64,000 nucleotides of DNA from Streptomyces adustus. Lineage in GTDB: Bacteria > Actinomycetota > Actinomycetes > Streptomycetales > Streptomycetaceae. Shown here piece after piece: positions 41,447-49,641 of the stretch. The translations under genes were made by a program, and so were the position numbers. Under the pieces are notes generated by a model. The model was not told the DNA's origin, made no database searches, and saw only the letters and a program-made list of their open reading frames with translations. How positions within the stretch are numbered: position 1 is the stretch's first letter; the number at the start of each line of letters is the position of its first letter. The stretch covers positions 1-64,000 of the forward strand of contig NZ_VJZD01000014.1 in NCBI RefSeq assembly GCF_009377175.1, written 5' to 3'.

Positions 41447-42327
41447 AGCTGCTCCATCTGCCGCTTGGCCACATCTATGATCGTCTTCTTGGGGATCGGC
41501 TTGCTGTCGTAGATCCAGATCTCCATCGCGATGTCACCGCGCCAGGCGTGCGCCTCCGCGCTGTACAGCGGCAGGTAGCCGGGCTTGGTATCGGGCCGGT
41601 CGTGGACGTACGCCATGCCGTCCCCGGTGCCGGGGATGTTCCAGCTGTGGCTGTGGTCCTTCTCGTCCGCCCAGTACTGGGCGTCGCTGTTGGCGTCCTC
41701 GGCGCTGATGGAATCGACCTGGCGGAACTGGACCAGCTCGATCTCCACGCTGTACGTCCTGCCGACCTTCCAGGAGGTTTCGGCCGCGCGACGGAACTCC
41801 TCGCCGACCAGGTTGGGGAACGCCACGCGGGGCTTGTCGAAACGCTCCGCGTAGGCGGCCAGGTCGATCCAGCCGTCGTCGGGGACCCACTCGGCCTTCT
41901 TCGCGCCACGCGGCATCTTGAGCAGCAGTTTCCGCAGGTCGCCGCCGGTCTTCACCTGCCGGTCCTGGGCGGCCGACAGCGGCTCGGGCCCATCGCCCCT
42001 GCCCTGCGGCAGCGTCGGCTGGGAGAGCGGCGGCAGCTTCGTCGGCGCGCGGTCCGCCTGGACCAGGTAGCCACCGCAGGTGCCGGCCACCAGGCCGAGC
42101 ACGGCGGCGCCGACGATCAGCAGCGCCGTACGCCCGCGGCGGCGCGGCCGGGGCGCCGCCGCATCGGGCGCGTCGGACGCCGCCGGCGCATCCGGCACAT
42201 CCAGCGCCTCTGGCGCATCCGCTGCCTCTGGCGCAGTCAGCGCACCAGACGCATCGGGCACCACTTCAGGATCTTCCAAGACGTCCCCCACAGAACGCGA
42301 ATTATCGATTCCATATACACGCTTCAC
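41443..42327 (-). CDS. Single-pass membrane protein with extracellular domain, operon head
   Basis: 294 residues. An acidic Asp/Ala/Pro N-terminus with DAP-type repeats (residues about 28-55) precedes RPRRRGRTALLIVGAAVLGL and one membrane helix; the outer domain has WKVGRTYSVEIELVQFRQV and ends IDVAKRQMEQL. No family recognised. First of three co-linear genes with the same plan: acidic repeat, basic stop-transfer, helix, 200-residue outer domain. Confidence 0.72.
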   Translation of the reverse strand: MKRVYGIDNSRSVGDVLEDPEVVPDASGALTAPEAADAPEALDVPDAPAASDAPDAAAPRPRRRGRTALLIVGAAVLGLVAGTCGGYLVQADRAPTKLPPLSQPTLPQGRGDGPEPLSAAQDRQVKTGGDLRKLLLKMPRGAKKAEWVPDDGWIDLAAYAERFDKPRVAFPNLVGEEFRRAAETSWKVGRTYSVEIELVQFRQVDSISAEDANSDAQYWADEKDHSHSWNIPGTGDGMAYVHDRPDTKPGYLPLYSAEAHAWRGDIAMEIWIYDSKPIPKKTIIDVAKRQMEQL

Positions 42328-42381
42328 AGGAGACTCACGGCGGCTGCGGGCCGTTGTAAGGAAGTTGATTACGATTCAAGC

Positions 42382-42744
42382 ATGGCGAAGAAGCTCGTGA
42401 TCAAGGTGACGGCGGGTGCCGACGCGCCCGAACGCTGCTCTCAGGCGTTCACGGTCGCGGCGGTGGCCGTGGCCAGCGGGGTCGAGGTCTCCCTGTGGCT
42501 GACCGGCGAGTCCTCGTGGTTCGCGCTGCCCGGGCGGGCGGCCGAGTTCGAACTGCCGCACGCGGCGCCGCTGCCGGACCTGATCGACGCGATCCTGGCC
42601 GGCGGCCGGCTGACCCTGTGCACCCAGTGCGCGGCCCGCCGGGACATCACGGAGAAGGACGTCATCGAGGGCGTACGGATCGCGGGCGCGCAGGTGTTCG
42701 TGCAGGAGGCGCTGGGCGACGAGACGCAGGCGCTCGTCTACTGA
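42382..42744 (+). CDS. DsrE family protein
   Basis: 120 residues. LVIKVTAGADAPERCSQAF and VAAVAVASGVEVSLWLTGES match the DsrE/DsrF sulfur-relay fold; LTLCTQCAARRDITEKDVI contains a CxxC. Possible sulfur transfer or redox role. It is divergent from the membrane-protein operon. The gene is single. Confidence 0.8.
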   Translation: MAKKLVIKVTAGADAPERCSQAFTVAAVAVASGVEVSLWLTGESSWFALPGRAAEFELPHAAPLPDLIDAILAGGRLTLCTQCAARRDITEKDVIEGVRIAGAQVFVQEALGDETQALVY

Positions 42745-42772
42745 CGCACCAAGGGCGACGGCCGGACGGACC

Positions 42773-43150
42773 CTACGCCACCCACAGACAGAACGGGTGT
42801 CCGGCCGGGTCGAGGAGCACCCGTACGTCGTCCTGCGGCTGGTACTCGGCCAGTACGGCCCCCGCCGAGACGGCCCGGGCCGTCTCGGCGGCGAGGTCGT
42901 CCACCTCGATGTCCAGATGCAGCATCATCCGCTGCTCGCCGGGCCCGGGCGCGGGCCAGACGGGCGGGACGTGGTCCGGCTCGGTCTGGAGGGCCAGGGC
43001 GATGCCCGGCGTGCCCGGCGGCGGGCCGATGAGCACCCAGTCGGGTTCCTCGGCGCGCACCTCGTACCCGAGCAGCCGTAGGTAGAACCCGGCCAGTTCA
43101 TGTGCGTCGGAGGTGTCCAGCACGACGGTCGACAGCCTGGTGGGAGACAT
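42773..43150 (-). CDS. VOC (glyoxalase/bleomycin-resistance fold) protein
   Basis: 125 residues with two beta-alpha-beta-beta-beta units: LSTVVLDTSDAHELAGFYLRL begins the first, RMMLHLDIEVDDLAAETARAV the second, ending DPAGHPFCLWVA. Likely metal-dependent enzyme or ligand-binding protein; substrate unknown. Confidence 0.87.
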   Translation of the reverse strand: MSPTRLSTVVLDTSDAHELAGFYLRLLGYEVRAEEPDWVLIGPPPGTPGIALALQTEPDHVPPVWPAPGPGEQRMMLHLDIEVDDLAAETARAVSAGAVLAEYQPQDDVRVLLDPAGHPFCLWVA

Positions 43151-43188
43151 GCCGGTCTTCCTACCGGGGCGGGCTTCTCCCCGTCCAG

Positions 43189-43449
43189 CTACCGGGGCCG
43201 CTTCTTCCCGTCCAGTTCGTCCCACCACTCGTCGGACTGGCGGTCGCCCGAGGGGTCGTCCCACCAGCGGTCCTCGGGGCCGCGGCGGTTCGCCACCATC
43301 GCGGCGAGCGGCGGGATGACCATGGCCACGACGCACATGCCCACGGCCACCGGTATCGACCACAGGCGTACGACCGCCCACGCCAGGACGAAGAGGCCGA
43401 TGCAGAACCCCATCATGGCGAAGTAGACGTGCCGCCGCCGCGCGTACAT
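43189..43449 (-). CDS. DUF3099 family membrane protein
   Basis: 86 residues from ATG at 43449 with GGAGG upstream. Two membrane helices (VYFAMMGFCIGLFVLAWAVV and VAVGMCVVAMVIPPLAAMVA) and a polar Trp/Asp tail (DRWWDDPSGDRQSDEWWDEL). Function unknown. Confidence 0.85.
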   Translation of the reverse strand: MYARRRHVYFAMMGFCIGLFVLAWAVVRLWSIPVAVGMCVVAMVIPPLAAMVANRRGPEDRWWDDPSGDRQSDEWWDELDGKKRPR

Positions 43450-43499
43450 ACCTCCAGCGTAGGACCGCGCACCTGGGACCGCGCCCGACCGTGCACGCC

Positions 43500-43544
43500 G
43501 AAGGGCCGCATCCCAGGCGTCCAACCCGCGGGATGCGGCCCTTC
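43500..43544 (-). terminator. Terminator of the sulfurtransferase operon
   Basis: GAAGGGCCGCATCCC (43500-43514) and GGGATGCGGCCCTTC (43530-43544) form a 15-bp perfect stem with a 15-base loop, 18 bases past the DUF1416 stop. Confidence 0.8.
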
Positions 43545-43562
43545 GGTGGTCCACCGCGTCGC

Positions 43563-43850
43563 TCAGACCGCGATCGCGACCTCGGCTAGGCCACCCTGCT
43601 CGGCGACGACCGTGCGGTCGGCGCTGGCGCCGGGGACGAGGGCACGCAGCGTCCAGGTGCCCTCGGCCGCGTAGAAACGGAACTGGCCCGTCGCCGAGGT
43701 CGGGACCTCGGCGGTGAACTCGCCGGTCGAGTCCAGCAGGCGGACGTAGCCGACCACGGGCTCGCCGTCCTTCGTCACCTGGCCCTGGATCGTGGTCTCA
43801 CCGGGCTTGATCGTCGAGGCGTCCGGGCCGCCGGCCTTCGCTCCACACAT
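43563..43850 (-). CDS. DUF1416 (SseC-like) protein
   Basis: 95 residues. It begins MCGAKAGGPDASTIKPGETT and folds as a single beta-sandwich-like domain (GEPVVGYVRLLDSTGEF). In mycobacteria the equivalent SseC gene follows the CysA sulfurtransferase gene, as here with 42 bases between. Role in sulfur metabolism inferred from this pairing. Confidence 0.87.
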   Translation of the reverse strand: MCGAKAGGPDASTIKPGETTIQGQVTKDGEPVVGYVRLLDSTGEFTAEVPTSATGQFRFYAAEGTWTLRALVPGASADRTVVAEQGGLAEVAIAV

Positions 43851-43892
43851 GTCGTACTCCTGAAGGGGGTGATGAACGGTCGGGCGGATTGC

Positions 43893-44735
43893 TTACTTGT
43901 TGGCGCCGAGCTCGATCGGCACACCCACGAGGGAGCCGTACTCGGTCCACGAGCCGTCGTAGTTCTTGACGTTCTCGACACCGAGCAGCTCGTGCAGGAC
44001 GAACCAGGTCAGGGCCGAGCGCTCGCCGATCCGGCAGTAGGCGATGGTGTCCTTGGCCAGGTCCACCTGCTCGTCGGCGTACAGCTCCTTGAGGGCGTCG
44101 TCCGACTTGAAGGTGCCGTCGTCGTTGGCGTTCTTCGACCACGGGATGTTGCGGGCGGTCGGGACGTGGCCCGGGCGCTGCGACTGCTCCTGCGGCAGGT
44201 GCGCCGGGGCGAGCAGCTTGCCGGAGAACTCGTCGGGCGAGCGGACGTCGACCAGGTTCTGCGTGCCGATGGCCGCCACGACGTCGTCGCGGAAGGCGCG
44301 GATGGCCTTGTTCTGGGGCTTGGCCTGGTAGGAGGTCTCGGTGCGCTCGGGCACCTCCGAGACCAGCTCGCGGGCGTCCAGCTCCCACTTCTTGCGGCCG
44401 CCGTCGAGGAGCTTGACGTTCTCGTGGCCGTACAGCTTGAAGTACCAGTAGGCGTAGGACGCGAACCAGTTGTTGTTGCCGCCGTAGAGGATCACCAGGG
44501 TGTCGTTGGCGATGCCCTTGGCCGACAGGAGCTTCTCGAAGCCCTCCTGGTCGACGAAGTCACGGCGGACCGGGTCCTGGAGGTCCTTGGTCCAGTCGAT
44601 CCGGATCGCGTTCTTGATGTGGTTCTTCTCGTACGCGGACGTGTCCTCGTCGACCTCGACGATGGCGATCGCCGGGTTGTCCAGGTTGTCCTGGACCCAG
44701 TCGGCGTCGACCAGGACCTCGCTGCGGCGGCTCAT
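43893..44735 (-). CDS. sseA: Thiosulfate/3-mercaptopyruvate sulfurtransferase
   Basis: 280 residues with two rhodanese domains. The catalytic Cys lies in TIAYCRIGERSALTWFVLH, a CRIGER-type active loop; the first domain has LVDADWVQDNLDNPAIAIVE. It is close to CysA2/CysA3 of mycobacteria. It moves sulfur from thiosulfate or mercaptopyruvate to acceptors. First structural gene behind the leader peptide at 44855-44935. Confidence 0.92.
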   Translation of the reverse strand: MSRRSEVLVDADWVQDNLDNPAIAIVEVDEDTSAYEKNHIKNAIRIDWTKDLQDPVRRDFVDQEGFEKLLSAKGIANDTLVILYGGNNNWFASYAYWYFKLYGHENVKLLDGGRKKWELDARELVSEVPERTETSYQAKPQNKAIRAFRDDVVAAIGTQNLVDVRSPDEFSGKLLAPAHLPQEQSQRPGHVPTARNIPWSKNANDDGTFKSDDALKELYADEQVDLAKDTIAYCRIGERSALTWFVLHELLGVENVKNYDGSWTEYGSLVGVPIELGANK

Positions 44736-44854
44736 GCTCTTTCTCCTCCGGGCAGTTGCGGCGGGCGTGCAAGTGAGAGGGGTGCGCACACGAAAAAGGG
44801 GGGCGCACGGATGCCCAGGCCAGGGCAGGGGGATGTGGAAGTCGGTGCTTCCGC

Positions 44855-44935
44855 TCAGAAGGGGCGACAGAGCATGGCGGCGACGCGGCACAGGTCTACT
44901 GCCCGCCGCTTCGTGAGGTCCGCCTGTCGCTTCAT
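44855..44935 (-). CDS. Cysteine-containing leader peptide (upstream ORF)
   Basis: 26 residues from ATG at 44935: MKRQADLTKRRAVDLCRVAA, then MLCRPF. Cys occurs at residues 16 and 23, near the end. A TACGAT -10 box (44943-44948) ends seven bases before the ATG, and GTGACA/TGACAT lies at 17-18 bp spacing (44966-44972), so the message should start at the ATG itself. The peptide precedes the sulfurtransferase gene by 120 bp. Cys-rich leaderless short ORFs of this kind act as cysteine attenuators in mycobacteria; the same role here is inference. Confidence 0.75.
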   Translation of the reverse strand: MKRQADLTKRRAVDLCRVAAMLCRPF

Positions 44936-44942
44936 GGACTCG

Positions 44943-44972
44943 ATCGTAGGGACGGACCGCCCGGCATGTCAC
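44943..44972 (-). promoter_or_regulatory. Promoter for leaderless upstream ORF and sulfurtransferase operon
   Basis: On the reverse strand, GTGACA (44967-44972) and TACGAT (44943-44948) are 18 bp apart; TGACAT/TACGAT is 17 bp apart. The predicted start site coincides with the ATG at 44935. Confidence 0.68.
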
Positions 44973-45133
44973 CGGTGTGTCGTATTTTGAGACGCGATCG
45001 TCCACATTGTGGGACGAGAGAGGCGCCCGGACTGCCGTGGCACGGCTTCCGGGCGCCTGCGTGTGCTGCCGCTCCTACCCCGCGGACCGGGGCGTCTCGC
45101 CTGTCGGACGGCTGACGTCCGACTGACGTCCTC

Positions 45134-45871
45134 CTACCCGGCCAGCCTGACGTTCGAACCCTGCACCGAGATCTCCACCCCGGTGCTCGTCGGCTCGACC
45201 TTGTCCAGCCGGACACCGCCCGGCAGGTCCTGAATGGCCTGCTGGAAGTCGGTGATCGAACGGACCGACTTCTCCGCGAGGCCGGCGCCGAGCTGGCCGG
45301 GCATCGAGTCCGCGCGCACCTGCACGCTGTCGCCCTTGACCGTGACCGTGCTGAGCACGGGCACCGGGTGGGGCAGCTTGACGCCGAGGAGGGTCGCGTC
45401 GACCATCACCTTGATCTTGCCGTTGCCGCCGTCGGACAGCCCCACGACCTGGGCGCTCACCCCGGGCCCGACCTCGGTGGGCTCGGACTTGGCGGCCTTG
45501 AGCAGCTCGTCGTAGGAGATGGTCGCGGTGCCGGTGGCGGTGGCCGCGGTGGCGGAGCTGTAGTCGCCCGAGAAGGCGACACCCTTCATGTGCGCCTTCA
45601 GATCGTCGATACGGATCTTCTCGGAGCCGGTGCCCGCGGCCGCTTCGTAGTCCTTGATGCCGATCTCGACGTCGTCCAGTTCGCCGCCCGCGACCTGGGT
45701 GAGGAACGGGAAGCCGTTGATGGAGACGTCCGGGGTGGCGGCCAGCCCCTCGCTCGTTCTCAGCTTGTCCGCCACCTCGCCCTCGGCGAAGTGCGCGGCG
45801 ACCCGGTCCACGACGACGAAGAGCACACCCAGGATCACGACGAGGACCAGAAGTATTCGCAGCGCACGCAT
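45134..45871 (-). CDS. DUF2993 family membrane-anchored protein
   Basis: 245 residues from ATG at 45871 with GGGGGAAA upstream. One N-terminal helix (ALRILLVLVVILGVLFVVVD) anchors a domain of about 210 residues (LAATPDVSINGFPFLTQVAG, then VEIGIKDYEAA). DUF2993 proteins resemble LmeA of mycobacteria, which assists lipomannan elongation; the role in Streptomyces is unknown. Confidence 0.87.
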   Translation of the reverse strand: MRALRILLVLVVILGVLFVVVDRVAAHFAEGEVADKLRTSEGLAATPDVSINGFPFLTQVAGGELDDVEIGIKDYEAAAGTGSEKIRIDDLKAHMKGVAFSGDYSSATAATATGTATISYDELLKAAKSEPTEVGPGVSAQVVGLSDGGNGKIKVMVDATLLGVKLPHPVPVLSTVTVKGDSVQVRADSMPGQLGAGLAEKSVRSITDFQQAIQDLPGGVRLDKVEPTSTGVEISVQGSNVRLAG

Positions 45872-46070
45872 TCGGCGTTTCCCCCACCTTGACGGTCGGT
45901 CAACAAGGACGAGAGCCACGGTAGCCCCGACCCGTGGGACCGTCGCCGAATTGTCGATCACCTGTGACATGCCACGGACGCCGCATCGTCCTGCGGAAAC
46001 GGGCCGGGGGCGGCCCGGGAACGGCCTGAACCGTCCCCGGCCGCCCCCGGCCCGTCTTCCTCGATCTCTT

Positions 46071-47312
46071 CTAGCCCAGCGCGCGGCCCAGTACGTAGAC
46101 CGCCGGCGCCGCAGCCGCCAGCGGCAGGGCCACGCCCGCCGTGAAGTGCACGAACCGCGACGGGTAGTCGTAGCTGGCGACCCGGTGGCCGATCAGCGCG
46201 CAGACCGCGGCACCGGCGCCGAGCAGCGCCCCCTTCGCACCGAGGTCCGTCATCCCGCCGACCGCGACACCGGCGCCCGCCGCGGCCAGCAGCGACGCCG
46301 CCACCGAGGCCGGGGTCGGCAGCGGCAGCGCACGGGCCAGGACCGCCACCGCCACCGCGACGGCGCCGACCGACACCACGTCCGCCTCGGCGGCGAGGTA
46401 CCCGGTCGCCACGATGGCCAACGCGGCCGAGGCGACGCCCGCCATCAGGCCGTACATCCGCTCGTCCGGTTCGGCGTGCGAGCGCAGGCCCAGGACGAGG
46501 CAGAGCAGCACCCACACGCCGAGGGTGCCGAGGATCGCGGCGGGCCCGTGCTCACGGCCGGCCGCGAAGACCGCCGCGTCCGAGACCAGCGCGCCCAGGA
46601 AGGCGAGCGCGATGCCCTGCCGGGCCGGCCACATCCCGTTCAGCCGGAACCAGCCCGCCGCGGTGACGGCCTGGAGGGCGACGAGCGGGACGAGCAGCGC
46701 GTACGAGCCGACGGCCGCCGCGCCCGAGAGCAGCAGGCCGAGCAGCGCGGTGAGCGCGGCGGGCTGCATCCCGGGCTCGATGACCGGGGAACGGCCTTCC
46801 ATGCGGGCGCGCTGGGCGTCGGTGACGCGGGCGTTGCCCGCGAGGGTGGCGGGACCGTAGGAGGGTCCTCCCGCCGCGCCGCCGTCGCCTTCACCGGCGG
46901 TGGGCCGGGCGGCGGGCTCGGCCGCGGTCGGGGCGGCGGTCCGAGGGGCCTGCCCGGCGGCGGACCACCCGCCCGCCGACGGCTCCTGGTAGCCCTGCTG
47001 CGGCTGCGCCTGTCCCTGATGGCCCTGGGGCGCCTGCCCGACCGGCGGCAGGTACGACGTCTCCGCCACGGGTGCCGCGGGGACCGGGGGCTGCGTCCGG
47101 GTCTCCCAGGTCTGCCCCTGCCACTGCTGGGTGTGCTGCTGGTCGTCGTACGGGTGGGGCTGGTGCTGCTGCCCCGACCAGGCCTGCTGCGGCTGGTGTG
47201 CCTGCTGGGAGGGGTGCTGCTGCTGGTGCGGCTGCTGCGCGTACGGGGTGTAGCCCTCGTACGGGGCCCCCTCGCGGGGCTCGTACGGCTGGTTGGTCAT
47301 CGGTGGGGTCAT
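46071..47312 (-). CDS. Polytopic membrane protein with Gln/Pro-rich N-terminus
   Basis: 413 residues. Residues 1-120 are Gln/His/Pro/Tyr-rich (QQPHQQQHPSQQAHQPQQAW) and probably disordered. From about residue 185 nine or ten hydrophobic helices follow, such as ALTALLGLLLSGAAAVGSYA and LGTLGVWVLLCLVLGLR. No transporter family recognised. Its ATG overlaps the stop of the MoaD-like gene by four bases. Confidence 0.8.
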   Translation of the reverse strand: MTPPMTNQPYEPREGAPYEGYTPYAQQPHQQQHPSQQAHQPQQAWSGQQHQPHPYDDQQHTQQWQGQTWETRTQPPVPAAPVAETSYLPPVGQAPQGHQGQAQPQQGYQEPSAGGWSAAGQAPRTAAPTAAEPAARPTAGEGDGGAAGGPSYGPATLAGNARVTDAQRARMEGRSPVIEPGMQPAALTALLGLLLSGAAAVGSYALLVPLVALQAVTAAGWFRLNGMWPARQGIALAFLGALVSDAAVFAAGREHGPAAILGTLGVWVLLCLVLGLRSHAEPDERMYGLMAGVASAALAIVATGYLAAEADVVSVGAVAVAVAVLARALPLPTPASVAASLLAAAGAGVAVGGMTDLGAKGALLGAGAAVCALIGHRVASYDYPSRFVHFTAGVALPLAAAAPAVYVLGRALG

Positions 47313-47563
47313 CCTCCTGCGAACGGCGGGAGCACCTCGACCGTGCCGCCCTCGGCCAGCCGTACCGTCTCATGCCCGCGGGTGCCGACGGGATCCCCGT
47401 CGACGAGGAACGAACATCGTCGCAGGACACGCGTCAGTTCGCCGGGGTGTCGCTCCCGGACGGCGTCGAGCGCCCCGGCGAGCGTGGCCGCGTCGTACGG
47501 CTCCTCGGCGACCCCGGCCGCGGCCTTGGCGGCGGCCCAGTAGCGCACCGTGCCCTTTGCCAT
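47309..47563 (-). CDS. MoaD/ThiS family sulfur carrier protein
   Basis: 84 residues. The start VRYWAAAKAAAGVAEE is MoaD-like and the protein ends VEVLPPFAGG, the Gly-Gly C-terminus used for thiocarboxylation. No MoaE or adenylating enzyme lies nearby. It is coupled by a four-base overlap to the membrane protein gene that follows, an unusual pairing. Confidence 0.87.
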   Translation of the reverse strand: MAKGTVRYWAAAKAAAGVAEEPYDAATLAGALDAVRERHPGELTRVLRRCSFLVDGDPVGTRGHETVRLAEGGTVEVLPPFAGG

Positions 47564-47615
47564 CTCGTCCCTCGAGTCGGTTCGGCTGTGAACACGATCA
47601 GGCTAGGCCCTGCCG

Positions 47616-48491
47616 TCAAATTCCCGCCCGCCGTGCGACGCCCGGTACGGGTGCCGCGGCCCAGCGGCCGATCCGGTGCAGCAGCTCGTCGGCCGCCGCG
47701 TGCTCGGCATGGCCCATGCCGGGCTCCAGCCAGAGCTCTCCGTGCTCGCCGGCGGCCGCGGCCAGCATCCGGGGGTGGTCGACGGGGAAGTAGCCGTCCC
47801 GGTCGCCGTGCACGATCAGCAGCGGCCGGGGCGCGATCCGCGGCACCGCCTCCACCGGGGACAGCGGCACCGGGTCCCAGTCGCGGTGGTGGATCCGGGT
47901 GCGCAGACCGTAGCGGCAGACCAGACGGCCCTCGGGCCGGGTCACCAGCCAGTGCACCCGCCGCATGAGGACCGTGCCCCGGTAGTACCAGCGGGCCGGG
48001 CCGCTGACCGAGACGACGGCGTCCGTGCCCCCCTCGTACTCCGGGCCGTACAGCGCCGCGTGCCGCAGCACCACCGAGCCGCCCATGGAGAAGCCGACGG
48101 TGACCACGCGCGTGTGCCCGAGCCCGCGGGCCCACTCCACCGCGGCCGCCAGGTCGAGCACCTCCCGGTCCCCCACCGTGGACCGTCCGCCCGAGGCTCC
48201 GTGGCCGCGGAAGGAGAACGTGACGACGGCTCCGTACCGGGTGAACGCCTTCGCCACCCGGCGAACATGTGGCCGGTCCGCGGCGCCGGTGAACCCGTGC
48301 GCCACGACGAACACGAGGTCATCGGCGGGCGGCGGACCCTCTTCGTATACAACTGCGGCCGGGTCGTATACGGAATCGATCGTCACACCGTCGACGGTGT
48401 GTAGAAACGTCCGCAATGGTGCACGTCTGCACGTCTCGGCATTCGGACGAACGGTGGAACCCGCCTCATGACCTGCCGGACTGATGCTCAT
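47616..48491 (-). CDS. Alpha/beta hydrolase
   Basis: 291 residues from ATG at 48491; a later start near residue 27 is likely, as homology begins at [16 protein letters not shown]. The nucleophile elbow is GFSMGGSV, the oxyanion region [13 protein letters not shown], the catalytic Asp in [10 protein letters not shown] and the His in GMGHAEHAA. Substrate unknown. Divergent from glnR. Confidence 0.87.
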   Translation of the reverse strand: MSISPAGHEAGSTVRPNAETCRRAPLRTFLHTVDGVTIDSVYDPAAVVYEEGPPPADDLVFVVAHGFTGAADRPHVRRVAKAFTRYGAVVTFSFRGHGASGGRSTVGDREVLDLAAAVEWARGLGHTRVVTVGFSMGGSVVLRHAALYGPEYEGGTDAVVSVSGPARWYYRGTVLMRRVHWLVTRPEGRLVCRYGLRTRIHHRDWDPVPLSPVEAVPRIAPRPLLIVHGDRDGYFPVDHPRMLAAAAGEHGELWLEPGMGHAEHAAADELLHRIGRWAAAPVPGVARRAGI

Positions 48492-48497
48492 GTGGGC

Positions 48498-48545
48498 TAT
48501 TCTGCTGGACAGAGGACTCGGGCAGTGAAGCCCCCGAGTCCTTTT
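48498..48545 (+). promoter_or_regulatory. Possible promoter and immediate hairpin in the glnR leader
   Basis: TATTCT at 48498-48503 fits a -10 box, though no good -35 is visible. It is followed at once by a hairpin, GGACTCGGG (48514-48522) with CCCGAGTCC (48533-48541), and CTTTTG. No forward-strand gene lies upstream, so the hairpin cannot be a plain terminator; it sits about 220 bp before the glnR ATG. Confidence 0.5.
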
Positions 48546-48766
48546 GTGCTTTCAGGCGCTTTGTATGCAAAGCGGGAAACCGCAGGCGTACAGGGCCTTC
48601 GGCACACCTCGACTCCCTGGAGTCGTGGCGGGTCCCAGAGGAGCGGGAGCCGCACAGTAGGAGGCAGTGCCGCAAACGTCCTCGCAGGGACCGAGGAGGA
48701 ACGAGACGTTATGGGCGAGCGAACCTTGCACGAACATGTGACGACGACCCAGGCAGGTGGCGTGCG

Positions 48767-49546
48767 ATGAGTTCTCTGCTGCTCCTGACCAATGCCCTTC
48801 AGCCGTCGACGGAGGTGCTTCCCGCTCTCGGCCTGCTGCTGCACAACGTGCGAGTGGCCCCGGCGGAAGGCCCCGCCCTGGTCGACACCCCGGGCGCCGA
48901 CGTCATCCTGATCGACGGACGACGAGACCTCCCCCAGGTCCGCAGCCTGTGTCAGCTGCTGCGGTCCACGGGGCCCGGCTGCCCGCTCGTCCTCGTGGTC
49001 ACCGAGGGCGGCCTCGCGGCCGTGACGGCCGACTGGGGCATCGACGACGTGCTCCTCGACACCGCCGGGCCGGCGGAGGTCGAGGCGCGGCTGCGGCTGG
49101 CCATGGGCCGGCAGCAGATCGTCAACGACGACTCCCCGATGGAGATCCGCAACGGCGACCTGTCGGTCGACGAGGCGACGTACTCCGCCAAGCTCAAGGG
49201 GCGCGTGCTCGACCTCACCTTCAAGGAGTTCGAGCTCCTGAAGTACCTGGCGCAGCACCCGGGCCGGGTGTTCACCCGCGCACAGCTGCTCCAGGAGGTC
49301 TGGGGGTACGACTACTTCGGTGGCACCCGGACCGTCGACGTGCACGTACGGCGGCTGCGCGCCAAGCTCGGCCCCGAGCACGAGTCGCTGATCGGAACCG
49401 TCCGCAACGTCGGTTATCGATTCGTGACTCCCGAGAAGGGCGACCGCTCCTCGGACGAGGCGAAGGCCAAGGCGGCCAAGCCAAAGCCGGAGGATGCGGA
49501 CGAGACGGCCGCCCTGGACGGCACCGTGGTCGGCGCGGAGGCGTAG
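48767..49546 (+). CDS. glnR: Global nitrogen regulator GlnR
   Basis: 259 residues. The N-terminal domain ([20 protein letters not shown]) is a receiver-like fold in which the phosphorylation pocket is atypical: [12 protein letters not shown] keeps an Asp but the usual Asp/Asp/Lys surround is absent. The C-terminal winged helix ([38 protein letters not shown]) is OmpR-type. It switches on nitrogen assimilation genes under limitation. The Lys/Glu-rich tail is usual for Streptomyces GlnR. Confidence 0.95.
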   Translation: MSSLLLLTNALQPSTEVLPALGLLLHNVRVAPAEGPALVDTPGADVILIDGRRDLPQVRSLCQLLRSTGPGCPLVLVVTEGGLAAVTADWGIDDVLLDTAGPAEVEARLRLAMGRQQIVNDDSPMEIRNGDLSVDEATYSAKLKGRVLDLTFKEFELLKYLAQHPGRVFTRAQLLQEVWGYDYFGGTRTVDVHVRRLRAKLGPEHESLIGTVRNVGYRFVTPEKGDRSSDEAKAKAAKPKPEDADETAALDGTVVGAEA

Positions 49547-49641
49547 CGGGCGCTCGGGCGGGGTGTCCGGGGCGTCGCACGCGCGCGACCAAGCTCTGAT
49601 ACGCCCTGCCCAGCACGGATCCATCCGCGTAGACTCCGCGC

